Below are positions 21,455 through 30,861 of a DNA stretch of 64,000 nucleotides, in pieces. Origin of the DNA: Actinomycetales bacterium (GTDB lineage: Bacteria; Actinomycetota; Actinomycetes; S36-B12); NCBI GenBank assembly GCA_016125355.1, contig WGLX01000003.1, positions 119,123 to 183,122 of the forward strand, given 5' to 3'. A model generated the notes under the pieces. It ran no database searches. It worked only from the letters and a program-made list of their open reading frames with translations, and had not been told where the DNA came from. The position numbers were made by a program, and so were the translations under genes. The first letter of the stretch is position 1, and every line of letters begins with the position of its first letter.

Positions 21455-22687
21455 ATGACGCGCCAGGTCGTAGTGACGGGCTTGGGCATGACCACCCCGA
21501 TCGGCGGCGACGTCGACACCACCTGGGCGGCCGCACTGGCCGGCACCCCAGGCATCGTCCGCATCCCGGGCGACTGGGTCGAGGACCAGCCGGCCAAGAT
21601 CGCCGGCATCATGGCCGTCGACCCCACCGAGGTCCTCGACCGGGTGGAGGCACGTCGGCTCGACCGCTCACAGCAGGCGGCCCTGATCGCCGCCCGTGAG
21701 GCGTGGGCGCAGGCCGGCTCCCCCGAGGTCGACCCGCTGCGCCTCGGCGCCGTGGTCTCCACGGGCATGGGCGGCCTGACATCGCTCATGAACGCCTACG
21801 ACACCCTGCTCGAGCGCGGGCCCTCTCGCATCTCCCCCCACATGGTCACGCAGATCATGCCCAACGGCCCGGCCGCCCACGTGGGCCTGGAGTTCGGGGC
21901 CAAGGCAGGCGTCCACGGTCAGGTGAGCGCCTGCGCCTCGGGTGCCGAGGCGGTCTCGTACGCGGCCCGGATGATCCAGACCGGGCGTGCCGACGTCGTC
22001 GTCGCCGGTGGCACCGAGGCCGTGATCCACCCGATCACCATGGCCGGCTTCGCCGCCATGCGCGCCCTGTCCACGCGCAACGACGAGCCCGAGCGCGCCT
22101 CCCGCCCCTACGACGTCGACCGCGACGGCTTCGTGATGGGCGAGGGCGCCGGAGTCATGGTCCTCGAGTCGGCCGAATTCGCTGCGGCGCGCGGCGCCAC
22201 CGTCCTCGGCATCTACGGAGGAGCCGGCCTGACCTCCGACGGCCACCACATCGCGCAACCCGATCCCGAGGGTCAGGGCGCCGCCCGGGCGATCACCTTC
22301 GCCCTCGAGGACGCCGGCCTCACCGCCCGCGACCTCGTCCACATCAATGCGCATGCCACCTCCACGCCCCAGGGCGACATCGCGGAGTCCGTGGCCATCC
22401 GGGCTGCGCTCGGCGCCGCCACCGACGGCATCGTCGTCACCGGCACCAAGTCCATGACCGGCCACCTCCTCGGTGGCGCCGGTGCCATCGAGTCGATCTT
22501 CTCCATCCTCGCCCTGCGCGATCGGCTCGTCCCACCGACGGCGAACCTGGAGAACATGGACCCCGAGATCGCGCTCGACGTGGCGGCGGGGGCACCCCGA
22601 CCGCTCCCGGCCGGTGACATCGCCGCCCTCAACAACTCGTTCGGATTCGGCGGCCACGACGTCGCCCTCGTCTTCAGGAGCGCATGA
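21455..22687 (+). CDS. fabF: 3-oxoacyl-ACP synthase II
   Basis: VVTGLGMTTPIGGDVDTTW, SACASGAEAVSYA, NAHATSTPQGD, GGHDVALVF. Confidence 0.95.
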   Translation: MTRQVVVTGLGMTTPIGGDVDTTWAAALAGTPGIVRIPGDWVEDQPAKIAGIMAVDPTEVLDRVEARRLDRSQQAALIAAREAWAQAGSPEVDPLRLGAVVSTGMGGLTSLMNAYDTLLERGPSRISPHMVTQIMPNGPAAHVGLEFGAKAGVHGQVSACASGAEAVSYAARMIQTGRADVVVAGGTEAVIHPITMAGFAAMRALSTRNDEPERASRPYDVDRDGFVMGEGAGVMVLESAEFAAARGATVLGIYGGAGLTSDGHHIAQPDPEGQGAARAITFALEDAGLTARDLVHINAHATSTPQGDIAESVAIRAALGAATDGIVVTGTKSMTGHLLGGAGAIESIFSILALRDRLVPPTANLENMDPEIALDVAAGAPRPLPAGDIAALNNSFGFGGHDVALVFRSA

Positions 22688-22688
22688 C

Positions 22689-24086
22689 ATGACGCAGGCG
22701 ACGGAGGAGCTGGACCCTCGGCACCCGCTGGTCCGGCTCGGGGCCTTCTTCGATGACGGCGAGTTCACCACGATCACGCCGGTCGACGATCGCGGCGTTA
22801 TCGCCGCGGTCGGACGCGCCAAGGGCACCCATGTCGTCGCCTTCGCCACCGACCCGACGGTCCAGGGCGGCGCCATGGGCAATGCCGGCTGCCGCGCCAT
22901 CGTCACCGCCTACGATCGCGCATTCGCCGATTCCGCCCCTGTGGTCGGGCTCTGGCACTCGGGCGGGGCCCGTCTGCGCGAGGGCGTCGCGAGCCTGGAC
23001 GGCGTCGGCCGCGTATTCGCCGCGCAGGTGCGCGCGTCGGGCAAGGTGCCGCAGATCTCCATCGTGCTCGGACCGGCGGCCGGCGGCGCGGCGTATGGCC
23101 CGGCGCTGACCGACATCGTGATCCTCGGGCCGGCCGGCCGCATCTTCGTAACCGGCCCCGAGGTCGTCCGGTCCGTCACCGGCGAGGACGTCGACATGGA
23201 TCGCCTCGGCGGGGCGGAGCCCCATGGCCGGCGCAGCGGCGTCGTCCACATCACCACCGAGTCCGAGGCCGCCGCCCTCGAGGAGGGCCGCACGCTGTGC
23301 AACCTGCTCGGTCACCAGGGCTCGCTCGACCTCGACGCCGTGGAGGACATCGATCTCGGCACCTACCTGCCGGACTCCTCGCGCCGGGCGTACGACGTGC
23401 ACCCGATCGTCAACGCGTTCTGCGACGACGACACCTTCGTGGAGCTGCATGCCCGATGGGCGCCGAACATGGTGGTCGGGCTCGGCCGCCTCGGTGGCCG
23501 GACCGTCGGCATCGTGGCGAACAACCCCCTGCGGCTCGGCGGCTGCCTCGACTCCTCCTCGGCCGAGAAGGCCGCCCGCTTCGTGCGCATGTGCGACGCC
23601 TTCGCCGTCCCGCTGGTGGTGCTCGTCGACGTGCCCGGCTACCTGCCGGGCGTCGGCCAGGAGTGGGAGGGCGTCGTTCGCCGCGGGGCCAAGCTGCTGC
23701 ATGCCTTCGCGGAGTGCGTCGTGCCCCGGGTCACCGTCGTCACCCGCAAGGCCTACGGCGGCGCGTACGTGGCCATGAACTCGGCCTCGCTGGGCGCCAC
23801 CAAGGTGTATGCGTGGCCGGACGCCGAGGTGGCGGTCATGGGCGCCGTGGCGGCCATCCGGATCCTGCACCGCCGTCGGCTCGCCGAGGTGCCTGAGGAG
23901 TCACGCGCTCAGGTCGAGCTCGAGCTGGCCGCCGAGCACGAGGTCATCTCCGGTGGCATCAAGCGGGCCGTGGAGATGGGCGTCGTCGACGAGGTCGTCG
24001 ATCCGGCCATGACGCGGAAGGCCGTCGCCACGGTCATCTCCGATACCCCTGGAGTGCGCGGCCTCCACGGCAACATCCCCCTCTAG
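22689..24086 (+). CDS. accD: Acetyl-/propionyl-CoA carboxylase carboxyltransferase subunit
   Basis: GPAAGGAAYGPALTDIVI, ARFVRMCDAFAVPLVVLVDVPGYLPGVGQEWEG, RKAYGGAYVAMNS. Confidence 0.9.
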   Translation: MTQATEELDPRHPLVRLGAFFDDGEFTTITPVDDRGVIAAVGRAKGTHVVAFATDPTVQGGAMGNAGCRAIVTAYDRAFADSAPVVGLWHSGGARLREGVASLDGVGRVFAAQVRASGKVPQISIVLGPAAGGAAYGPALTDIVILGPAGRIFVTGPEVVRSVTGEDVDMDRLGGAEPHGRRSGVVHITTESEAAALEEGRTLCNLLGHQGSLDLDAVEDIDLGTYLPDSSRRAYDVHPIVNAFCDDDTFVELHARWAPNMVVGLGRLGGRTVGIVANNPLRLGGCLDSSSAEKAARFVRMCDAFAVPLVVLVDVPGYLPGVGQEWEGVVRRGAKLLHAFAECVVPRVTVVTRKAYGGAYVAMNSASLGATKVYAWPDAEVAVMGAVAAIRILHRRRLAEVPEESRAQVELELAAEHEVISGGIKRAVEMGVVDEVVDPAMTRKAVATVISDTPGVRGLHGNIPL

Positions 24087-24093
24087 CGGCTAA

Positions 24094-24184
24094 CTCGTTT
24101 CTCCCACGTAGTGGGACAAACGAGCCAAACGAGCCCAAAATCCACCGTTTTGAAGTGTTTGTCCCACCTAGTGGGAGAAACGAG
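24094..24184. terminator. Composite palindrome between convergent genes
   Basis: ctcgtttctcccacgtagtgggacaaac (24094-24121) and inverted gtttgtcccacctagtgggagaaacgag (24157-24184), each with an internal CCCAC/GTGGG palindrome. Confidence 0.6.
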
Positions 24185-24201
24185 CGCGAGGCAGAGGCGG
24201 G

Positions 24202-24747
24202 CTAGACCACCTGATGGAGCACCCGGACCGTCGAGCCCTCATGCGCACAGCGGAACGGCTCGAGCTCCTCGTCCCACGGCGTGCCGATCAGGCGGGCGAT
24301 CTCCTCCGCCAACGACTCCCCTGTGGTCGCCGCCTGCAGCATGGCCGTGCGCAGCCGGTCCTCCGCGACCATGACGTCTCCGTGCATGCCGATCGTCGCA
24401 CGATAGAGCCCGAGCGACGGGGTGGACGAGAAGCGCTCCCCCTCGCGACCCGGGCTGGGATCCTCGGTGACCTCGTGGCGCAGCTGCCGGAACGGATGCA
24501 GGGCGCTGGCGATCCGCGAGCCCGTGCCCTGCGGCCCGCCCCAGATCAGCTCCGCCCGCACCGAGCCGGGGGCGACAGGCTGGTCCGCCCAGTCGATGGC
24601 CACCTGCGTGCCGAACACGCTGGACAGCGCCCACTCGACGTGCGGACTGACCGCACGCGGGCATGAGTGGATGAAGATGACGCCACGGGCCGGCCCCATC
24701 GAGGGGCCAGCGTCGGACGCACCCTTGGCGTTCACCACGATCGTCAC
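24202..24747 (-). CDS. DUF3145-family protein
   Basis: GVIFIHSCPRAVSPHVEWALSSVFG...ELIWGGPQGTGSRIASALHPFRQLRHEVTEDPSPG...DRLRTAM; GTG start with gaaggagg RBS. Confidence 0.8.
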   Translation of the reverse strand: MTIVVNAKGASDAGPSMGPARGVIFIHSCPRAVSPHVEWALSSVFGTQVAIDWADQPVAPGSVRAELIWGGPQGTGSRIASALHPFRQLRHEVTEDPSPGREGERFSSTPSLGLYRATIGMHGDVMVAEDRLRTAMLQAATTGESLAEEIARLIGTPWDEELEPFRCAHEGSTVRVLHQVV

Positions 24748-24907
24748 TTCCGCCTCCTTCGAGAGTCGCCTTCCCCAGCGTTCTCGCAGGACGGACCGAA
24801 GATCCGGTGTACGTGTGACGAGGATAACCTCTCCCGGCCCCGACGCGGCCACGACGCCCCGGTCCGTTCGATAGTGTTCGCAGGACTCATCAAGCCCCGG
24901 AGGAACC

Positions 24908-25504
24908 ATGGCCATCGCCGCACCCCAGCCCCGCGTCCTCGCTGACGTCTTCGCCCGCTCCGCGGTGCGCAACGCAATCCTCGTGGTCGGCGGTGCCGCC
25001 TTCGTCGGGCTGGCCGCGCAGGTCTTCTTCTACCTCCCGTGGAACCCCGCTGTTCCGGTCACCCTGCAGACCTTCGCCGTCATCCTGACGGCCGGCGCGC
25101 TCGGCTCCGTCCGAGGGGCACTGTCCATGGCCCTGTACGCCGTCGCCGGCGTCGCCGGCGTGCCCTGGTTCGCGGAGGGCTCGTCCGGCTTCAGCGCCCC
25201 GAGCTTCGGCTACATCGTGGGCTTCATCGTCGCCGCCTTCGTCGTGGGCCGGATCGCGGAGCGCGGGGCGACCCGCACCTTCGCAGCGTCGATCGGCCTC
25301 ATGGTGCTGGGCAGCGTCATCATCTACGCGGTCGGCGCCACGTGGCTGAAGTTCAACCTCGGGCTGCCGTGGTTCGGCGCCGACTCGGCGTGGGCCTACG
25401 GCGTCAAGGACTTCATCGTCGGCGACATCATCAAGCTGCTCGCCGCCGCCGGGCTCCTCCCGCTCGCCTGGCGGGGCCTGCGCAAGGCCGGCCTCACCGA
25501 CTGA
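24908..25504 (+). CDS. bioY: Biotin transporter BioY
   Basis: PWNPAVPVTLQTFAVILTAGALGSVRGALSMALYAVAGVAGVPWFA. Confidence 0.92.
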   Translation: MAIAAPQPRVLADVFARSAVRNAILVVGGAAFVGLAAQVFFYLPWNPAVPVTLQTFAVILTAGALGSVRGALSMALYAVAGVAGVPWFAEGSSGFSAPSFGYIVGFIVAAFVVGRIAERGATRTFAASIGLMVLGSVIIYAVGATWLKFNLGLPWFGADSAWAYGVKDFIVGDIIKLLAAAGLLPLAWRGLRKAGLTD

Positions 25505-25525
25505 CGCGCCCTCCACGCACGGCGC

Positions 25526-26932
25526 TCAGCCGAGCGCGTCGATCACCTCATCGACCATGTCGGTCGTCGTGCCCGGGTGCAGGAACACCAGGCGGCCGAC
25601 GACCTCGCCGCGCCACCCGCTCGAGGTGACGAATGCTCGCTGCGCCTCGAGCAGCCGGCGCGACCACGCCTCGTAGTCGGCGGGGCCCCAGCCCCGTCGC
25701 CGGAACAGCACAACGGACAGGTCCGGCTCCCGGATGATCTCCACGTCCGGCATGGCGGCCAGTCGAGCCGCCGCGTAGCGGGCCATCTCCAAGGAGTGCT
25801 CGACAGCGTCCCGATAGGCGCTGATCCCGTTGACGGCCATGGAGAACCACAGCGGCAGGCCCCGCGCACGCCGGGTCAGGTGGTAGGCGAGATCGCTGGG
25901 GTTGATGTCCGTCTCGTGCTCGTGGATGACATCGAGGTACGACGCATCCTGCGTGTGCACCGCCTTGGCTAGGCGCGGGTCACGGTAGATCAGGGCCGCG
26001 GAGTCGAAGGGCGCGAACCACCACTTGTGCGGGTCCATGACCAACGAGTCCGCGTTCTCGATGCCGTCGTAGCGATGCCGCAGCTCCGACGCCAGCATTC
26101 CTGCGCCCCCGTAGGCGCCGTCGACGTGGAGCCACCATCCGTGCTCACGCGCGACCTCGCCGATGCCCGCGATGTCGTCGATGATCCCGGCATTCGTCGT
26201 GCCGGCCGTGGCGATGACGGCACAGACATCGTCGAGGTCGTCGTGTCCGTCGAGGGCTGCGCGGAGCGCCGCTCCCGTGAAGCGGCCGTCCTCGGTGGGC
26301 ACCCGCAGGGCCCCCATCATGGTGATGTTCAGGGCGTTGACGATCGATGAGTGCGCCTGGTCGCTCACGATGACGCGCAGAGGGATGTCCGGCAGGCCTG
26401 CCTCGGCGCGCTGTCGACGACGCGTGTCGCGCGCGACCACGAGCGCCGAGAGATTGCCGGCCGAACCACCGGAGACGAACACCCCTCCCGCACTCTGCGG
26501 CATTCCGGCGATGTCCGCGAGAACCCGGAGAGCCTGGTTCTCCGCCATGACGGCCCCGGCGGCCTCGAACCAGGAGATGCCCTGCAGGGATGCCGCCGAG
26601 ACGACCATGTCGAACAGCAGCGAGGCCTTGGTCGGCGCGGACGGGATGAACGTGAACATCCGCGGGCTGTCCGCGGAGAGCACGGTCAGCGCGAGGTGGT
26701 TCGCGTAGACGTCGAGCACCTCACGGAAGTCGCGCGGACCCTCCCCGATCAGGCCGGCGATCACCTGGTCGAGGTGGTCCCGATCGGCCAGGCCGTCGAG
26801 GGGCACCTCGGGCGTGAGCAGCCGGTCGGCAACGTACTCGAGGATCTCGTCGACCATCACGGGGTCCGCCACGTGCATGCGGTCCGCATCGACAGGGAGC
26901 ACAGGAATGGGAATGCTGGGATCGGGGGTCAT
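25526..26932 (-). CDS. PLP-dependent group II (aromatic-L-amino-acid type) decarboxylase
   Basis: GGVFVSGGSAGNLSALVVARD, WLHVDGAYGGAGMLA, DSLVMDPHKWWFAPFDSAALIYRD. Confidence 0.88.
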   Translation of the reverse strand: MTPDPSIPIPVLPVDADRMHVADPVMVDEILEYVADRLLTPEVPLDGLADRDHLDQVIAGLIGEGPRDFREVLDVYANHLALTVLSADSPRMFTFIPSAPTKASLLFDMVVSAASLQGISWFEAAGAVMAENQALRVLADIAGMPQSAGGVFVSGGSAGNLSALVVARDTRRRQRAEAGLPDIPLRVIVSDQAHSSIVNALNITMMGALRVPTEDGRFTGAALRAALDGHDDLDDVCAVIATAGTTNAGIIDDIAGIGEVAREHGWWLHVDGAYGGAGMLASELRHRYDGIENADSLVMDPHKWWFAPFDSAALIYRDPRLAKAVHTQDASYLDVIHEHETDINPSDLAYHLTRRARGLPLWFSMAVNGISAYRDAVEHSLEMARYAAARLAAMPDVEIIREPDLSVVLFRRRGWGPADYEAWSRRLLEAQRAFVTSSGWRGEVVGRLVFLHPGTTTDMVDEVIDALG

Positions 26933-27014
26933 GGAGCATCCTCCGGTCGCGGGAGCCACGGGCTCCCGGCGGCGCGCCGTCAGCCGTCCTGCCAGCAGGC
27001 GCCGTTCCGCGATG

Positions 27015-28064
27015 CTAGCGAGTGGCCGCGCCCCGGACCAAGCGAACGGACCGAACGGCGACGACGAGCCACACGATGATCAGGATCACCGCACCGAGGG
27101 CACCGAACGCCTCGATCCCGGGAGCGTCCAGGGCATTGCCGACGCCCGTGATGGCCAGGGTCATGGCCGCGACGGGGAACACGAACCCCCACCAGCCCGG
27201 GTGGAACGGCACACCGCTCTCCCGGTGGATGCGGCGCAACTCGAATCCGGCGAAGGCCGCCCACCACAGGCCCACACCGATACCCATCATGGACACCACG
27301 AGCCCACCGGTCGCCGAGTCGAATCCGGGCAGGCCCGCCTTCCCCGCAGCCTGCAGTTGGCGCAGCAGGGCGAACCCGAGGATGCCGGCCGGCGCCAGCG
27401 GAATGAAGAGGGACGGCGCGAGCTGGGGCAAGGCCCTGGGCCTCAGCGCGATCCGGATCACCAGCATCGTGAAGATGACGAGGTAGAGCACCACCCCCAC
27501 GCCGAAGAACAGGAAGCCCACGAACAGCAGCCAGGTCCCCTGCTCCGGATACAACGCCGCCACGGGCAGCAGGCCGAGCGGCACGACGAGGTTCATGACC
27601 GGCGGGATGAGCCAGCCGCCGTGAACGGACGCGAGGTCGTTCGTGTTGGAGGCGATCGCGCCGGCCCATGCGATGCCGAGCACCAGTGACAGGACGACGC
27701 CGACGACGAGCAGGACGATGTCGACCCACACCGCCACCGACGTGGCGACGAGCTCCGGCCCCACCTTCCCCCAGGCGACGGCCAGCACGAGCATGCCAGC
27801 CGGCAGGGTCGCCAGCATGACCCCGTGGCCGGGATCCGCCAGCTCGGCCATCAGGGACTCGCGGTTCGCCAGCCGCACCGCGTACCTCGGCCAGAGGACG
27901 ATCGCGAGCAGGCTGGCTAGCAGCAGGAATCCGACCGCGACCCACGCGAGCCCATCGATGCCCCAGGTCTCCCCTTGCATGAGCACGACCACGGACGTCG
28001 CGGCCGTGCCGAGCACGGCGCCGAACCAAGCAGGGTGCCGGTGCACCTGCGGAGCGTTCATCAT
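27015..28064 (-). CDS. TDT (TehA/SLAC1-type) family membrane transporter
   Basis: About 10 predicted hydrophobic segments; WLIPPVMNLVVPLG and FVFPVAAMTLAI pattern. Confidence 0.7.
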   Translation of the reverse strand: MMNAPQVHRHPAWFGAVLGTAATSVVVLMQGETWGIDGLAWVAVGFLLLASLLAIVLWPRYAVRLANRESLMAELADPGHGVMLATLPAGMLVLAVAWGKVGPELVATSVAVWVDIVLLVVGVVLSLVLGIAWAGAIASNTNDLASVHGGWLIPPVMNLVVPLGLLPVAALYPEQGTWLLFVGFLFFGVGVVLYLVIFTMLVIRIALRPRALPQLAPSLFIPLAPAGILGFALLRQLQAAGKAGLPGFDSATGGLVVSMMGIGVGLWWAAFAGFELRRIHRESGVPFHPGWWGFVFPVAAMTLAITGVGNALDAPGIEAFGALGAVILIIVWLVVAVRSVRLVRGAATR

Positions 28065-28075
28065 GTTCCTCCCCT

Positions 28076-28091
28076 ATACCCCATGGGGTAT
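28076..28091. promoter_or_regulatory. CsoR/CstR-like operator palindrome in divergent promoter
   Basis: ATACCCCATGGGGTAT perfect 16-bp palindrome. Confidence 0.6.
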
Positions 28092-28100
28092 CTTAGGGAT

Positions 28101-28598
28101 ATGTGCGAAGCGATGCAGACCATGCGGCTCTGGCCGGGGCGCCGCTGGTGGGCAGCGCTCGTCGGAGGTGTCGTGACGATGCTGCTCGTGGCCCTTCCGA
28201 CCGCGGTCATTCCGAACCCGGTGTTCGGACGTGCCATCGGCGTGACGTGGTGGTCCTACCCCGTCGTCGTCATCACCGGCATCCTCGGCGGCCTGCTCAT
28301 CGCCACCTACGTCCGCGTCACTCCATCGGTCCCCGAGGAGCCGGAGTCGGAGTCGGAGATCGAGCGTGATCGCCCGATGACGCTCGGCGCCGTAGGCGGG
28401 CTCGTGTCGTTCTTCGCCGTCGGCTGCCCGGTCTGCAACAAGATCGTGCTCCTCGCCCTCGGCGCATCAGGGGCCGTCACCTGGTTCGCTCCGATCCAGC
28501 CCTACCTGGCTCTCGCGTCGATCGCCCTGATGGTGTGGGCCCTGCGCGCGCGACTGAAGGGAGAGGTGGCCTGCGCCATCTCGACGCCGGTGGCGTAG
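28101..28598 (+). CDS. Small membrane protein with CPVCNK motif
   Basis: Multiple TM segments, FFAVGCPVCNKIVLLALGASGAVTWFAPIQ. Confidence 0.65.
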   Translation: MCEAMQTMRLWPGRRWWAALVGGVVTMLLVALPTAVIPNPVFGRAIGVTWWSYPVVVITGILGGLLIATYVRVTPSVPEEPESESEIERDRPMTLGAVGGLVSFFAVGCPVCNKIVLLALGASGAVTWFAPIQPYLALASIALMVWALRARLKGEVACAISTPVA

Positions 28599-28640
28599 CC
28601 ACGCCCGGCACGCTGACCGCGCACCCGGCACAATGACCGG

Positions 28641-29210
28641 ATGCCGCGCATCGCCGCCGACACCGTCGCGAGGAATCGTGAACTGCGAATGTCCGCGCTC
28701 ATGGACGCGGCCTCGACGGCCCTGATGGGCAACGGGAGGTTCACGGTCGACGAGGTGACGTCGGCCGCAGGCCTCTCCCGTTCAGCGTTCTACGAGTACT
28801 TCGCGAGCGCCGACGACCTGACGAACGCGGTGCTGTCGCGCGAGCTCGACGCCATGCTCGTCGAGCTCGCTGCCGTCGACGAGATGGACGCGCCGGTCTC
28901 CGCCCGTGTGCACGCCTGGGTCCGCATCCGTCTGGCGCAGTCGAGCAGTCGTGGCGAGCGACTCTTCGAACACGCGGCACCGGCAGACTCGCGCCGCCCC
29001 CTGAGCGATGCTCTCGACCGGACGCTCACTGCTGCACCATGGGCAGACGCCTCGCGGGCGCGGGACTACATCGTGGCACTGACCGATGCCGGCATGCGTC
29101 GCCTGCGGTCGGGCGTCGCGGATCCCGACGACGAGCTCACTGCCATCATGACCGTGGTCCATCCCCTGCTCACCGTCCCACTGCTCACCGATGAAGGGAA
29201 CTCCCCATGA
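28641..29210 (+). CDS. TetR-family transcriptional regulator
   Basis: FTVDEVTSAAGLSRSAFYEYFASADDLTNAVL HTH. Confidence 0.88.
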   Translation: MPRIAADTVARNRELRMSALMDAASTALMGNGRFTVDEVTSAAGLSRSAFYEYFASADDLTNAVLSRELDAMLVELAAVDEMDAPVSARVHAWVRIRLAQSSSRGERLFEHAAPADSRRPLSDALDRTLTAAPWADASRARDYIVALTDAGMRRLRSGVADPDDELTAIMTVVHPLLTVPLLTDEGNSP

Positions 29211-29944
29211 CCCGACCGCGCCGCATCCTCGCGTCGAGTGGCGGCTTCCTGCCGACCGGACTGTGGGGTGTCGTCCGGCCGGGCGGCATCATCCTGCGCG
29301 CGCTCGAGCTCAGTGGCGCGACGCGACCTCGCGTCTGCCTCGTCATGACGGCGACCGGCGACGATCCTGCCTACCTCGCCATGATGTACTCCGCGCTCGC
29401 CGACGTCGGTTGCGATGTCGACCATCTCGCCCTGTTCCCCCAGCCGAACCGCCGCCCCGCCGACGCACTCGGTGCCGCCGATGTCGTGTGGGTTGGCGGC
29501 GGCAGCGTCGCCAACCTGCTCGCGCTGTGGCGCCTCCACGGCGTCGACGAGGCGATGCACGATGCGTGGCAGCGTGGCGCGGTGCTCGGTGGCGTGAGCG
29601 CCGGGTCGATCTGCTGGCACGTGGGCGGCACCACGGATTCCTTCGGCAGCGATCTTCAACTGGTGAGCAACGGCCTGGCGTTCCTGCCCTACGGGAACGG
29701 GGTGCACTACGACTCCGAGGAGCAGCGCCGGCCGCTCCTCCAACGCCTGGTCGCCTCCGGCGAGCTGCCCGAGTCCTACGCGACAGACGACCGGATCGGA
29801 CTCCTCTACGAGGGCACCGAACCCGTTGAGGTCGTTGCGGATCGGGAGCCACTGGACCCGGAGAATGCGCCGGCCGCCTACCGCGTCGAAGCGGAAGGCG
29901 GCCAGGCGGTCGAATCAGTGCTGCCCGTCGGGCGGCTGCACTAG
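29207..29944 (+). CDS. Peptidase E / S51-like Type 1 glutamine amidotransferase fold
   Basis: VWVGGGSVANLLALWRLHGVDEAMHDAWQRGAVLGGVSAGSICW. Confidence 0.85.
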   Translation: MTRPRRILASSGGFLPTGLWGVVRPGGIILRALELSGATRPRVCLVMTATGDDPAYLAMMYSALADVGCDVDHLALFPQPNRRPADALGAADVVWVGGGSVANLLALWRLHGVDEAMHDAWQRGAVLGGVSAGSICWHVGGTTDSFGSDLQLVSNGLAFLPYGNGVHYDSEEQRRPLLQRLVASGELPESYATDDRIGLLYEGTEPVEVVADREPLDPENAPAAYRVEAEGGQAVESVLPVGRLH

Positions 29945-30435
29945 CTCACGCGGGAGGCGTGCGCCTCGGCATCCTTGACGAGGTCCTGCAGCTGCGTCGT
30001 GGCGGCGGTGAGATCCCCGTCCCAGTGCTGTGCACGCACGTTCCACATCACCGTCTCCTGGGCTTCGAGGAGCTGGTCGCGCATAGTGTGCGGTGCCGCG
30101 CTGCCCAGTCGGTCGAGGACACGTTGCGCTGCGGAGACCCAGGTGTGCGCCACCTGCAGGTGCTGCACCTCCTTCTCCATGTCACGCACCGCTGAGCTGG
30201 CCTTGGGTTCGTCCGGAGACATGTCCTGCAGCTGCTGCTCGACGCGCTTCACGGCCGTCTCGAGATCGGTGACCATCGGCGCGTGGGCCGACGAATGCCG
30301 AAGGTCATGCGACAACTCCTCGCAGGCCTTCTTGACATCCGTGCGCGCCGAGAAGAAGCGCTCATCGGAACGATGCGGCTTGTGCTTGGCGGCTGAACGG
30401 CTGAGGCGGTTGGGACCAGACTCGTTGGTCTTCAT
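29941..30435 (-). CDS. Hypothetical helical protein
   Basis: ATG at 30435 with RBS gaaggagcgcacc; helical Gln/Glu-rich sequence. Confidence 0.55.
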   Translation of the reverse strand: MKTNESGPNRLSRSAAKHKPHRSDERFFSARTDVKKACEELSHDLRHSSAHAPMVTDLETAVKRVEQQLQDMSPDEPKASSAVRDMEKEVQHLQVAHTWVSAAQRVLDRLGSAAPHTMRDQLLEAQETVMWNVRAQHWDGDLTAATTQLQDLVKDAEAHASRVS

Positions 30436-30680
30436 GGTGCGCTCCTTCACGCGGTAGACCCTGCAAGAGCGGCTGTACAACTCCATTCTTGTTCGCTCGT
30501 CAACCCGTCGCATCTGATTGCGCAAACCGGTGACGGAGGTCACCTGACGGCGCCAAGATTCCGCTGCCGCGAGGTCCGGCCTGTCGCAAGGTCGTCGCGA
30601 TCGGTCACGCGGTCGACATCGACGCCGGAGTGTCGGCCATCCAGCTAGCCCTCTGAGATCCCACGAAAACGGACGTTCAG

Positions 30681-30702
30681 TCATTTTGTTCGATCAAAAT
30701 GA
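30681..30702. promoter_or_regulatory. AT-rich inverted repeat
   Basis: TCATTTTG TTCGAT CAAAATGA. Confidence 0.4.
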
Positions 30703-30794
30703 TTTGCCCTATTCGAGAAGTTTGGTAATAGCCATGGAGCCGTATTCCCTCGTGGTTCTGGCTACTTCTGGATGTATCCACCTCTCCGCACGTC

Positions 30795-30821
30795 TGACCA
30801 GTCATATTGACCGATCATGAC
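30795..30821. promoter_or_regulatory. TGACC/GGTCA cluster upstream of metalloprotease
   Basis: TGACCAGTCAtATTGACCGATCATGAC. Confidence 0.5.
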
Positions 30822-30861
30822 TACCTGACCACACTTATGGGTGTCGAAGGAGGTGGAGGCC

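Noticed and set aside
21668-22906. 412-aa minus-strand ORF, also 22674..23870
   Set aside because: Antisense to fabF/accD with typical high-GC shadow composition.
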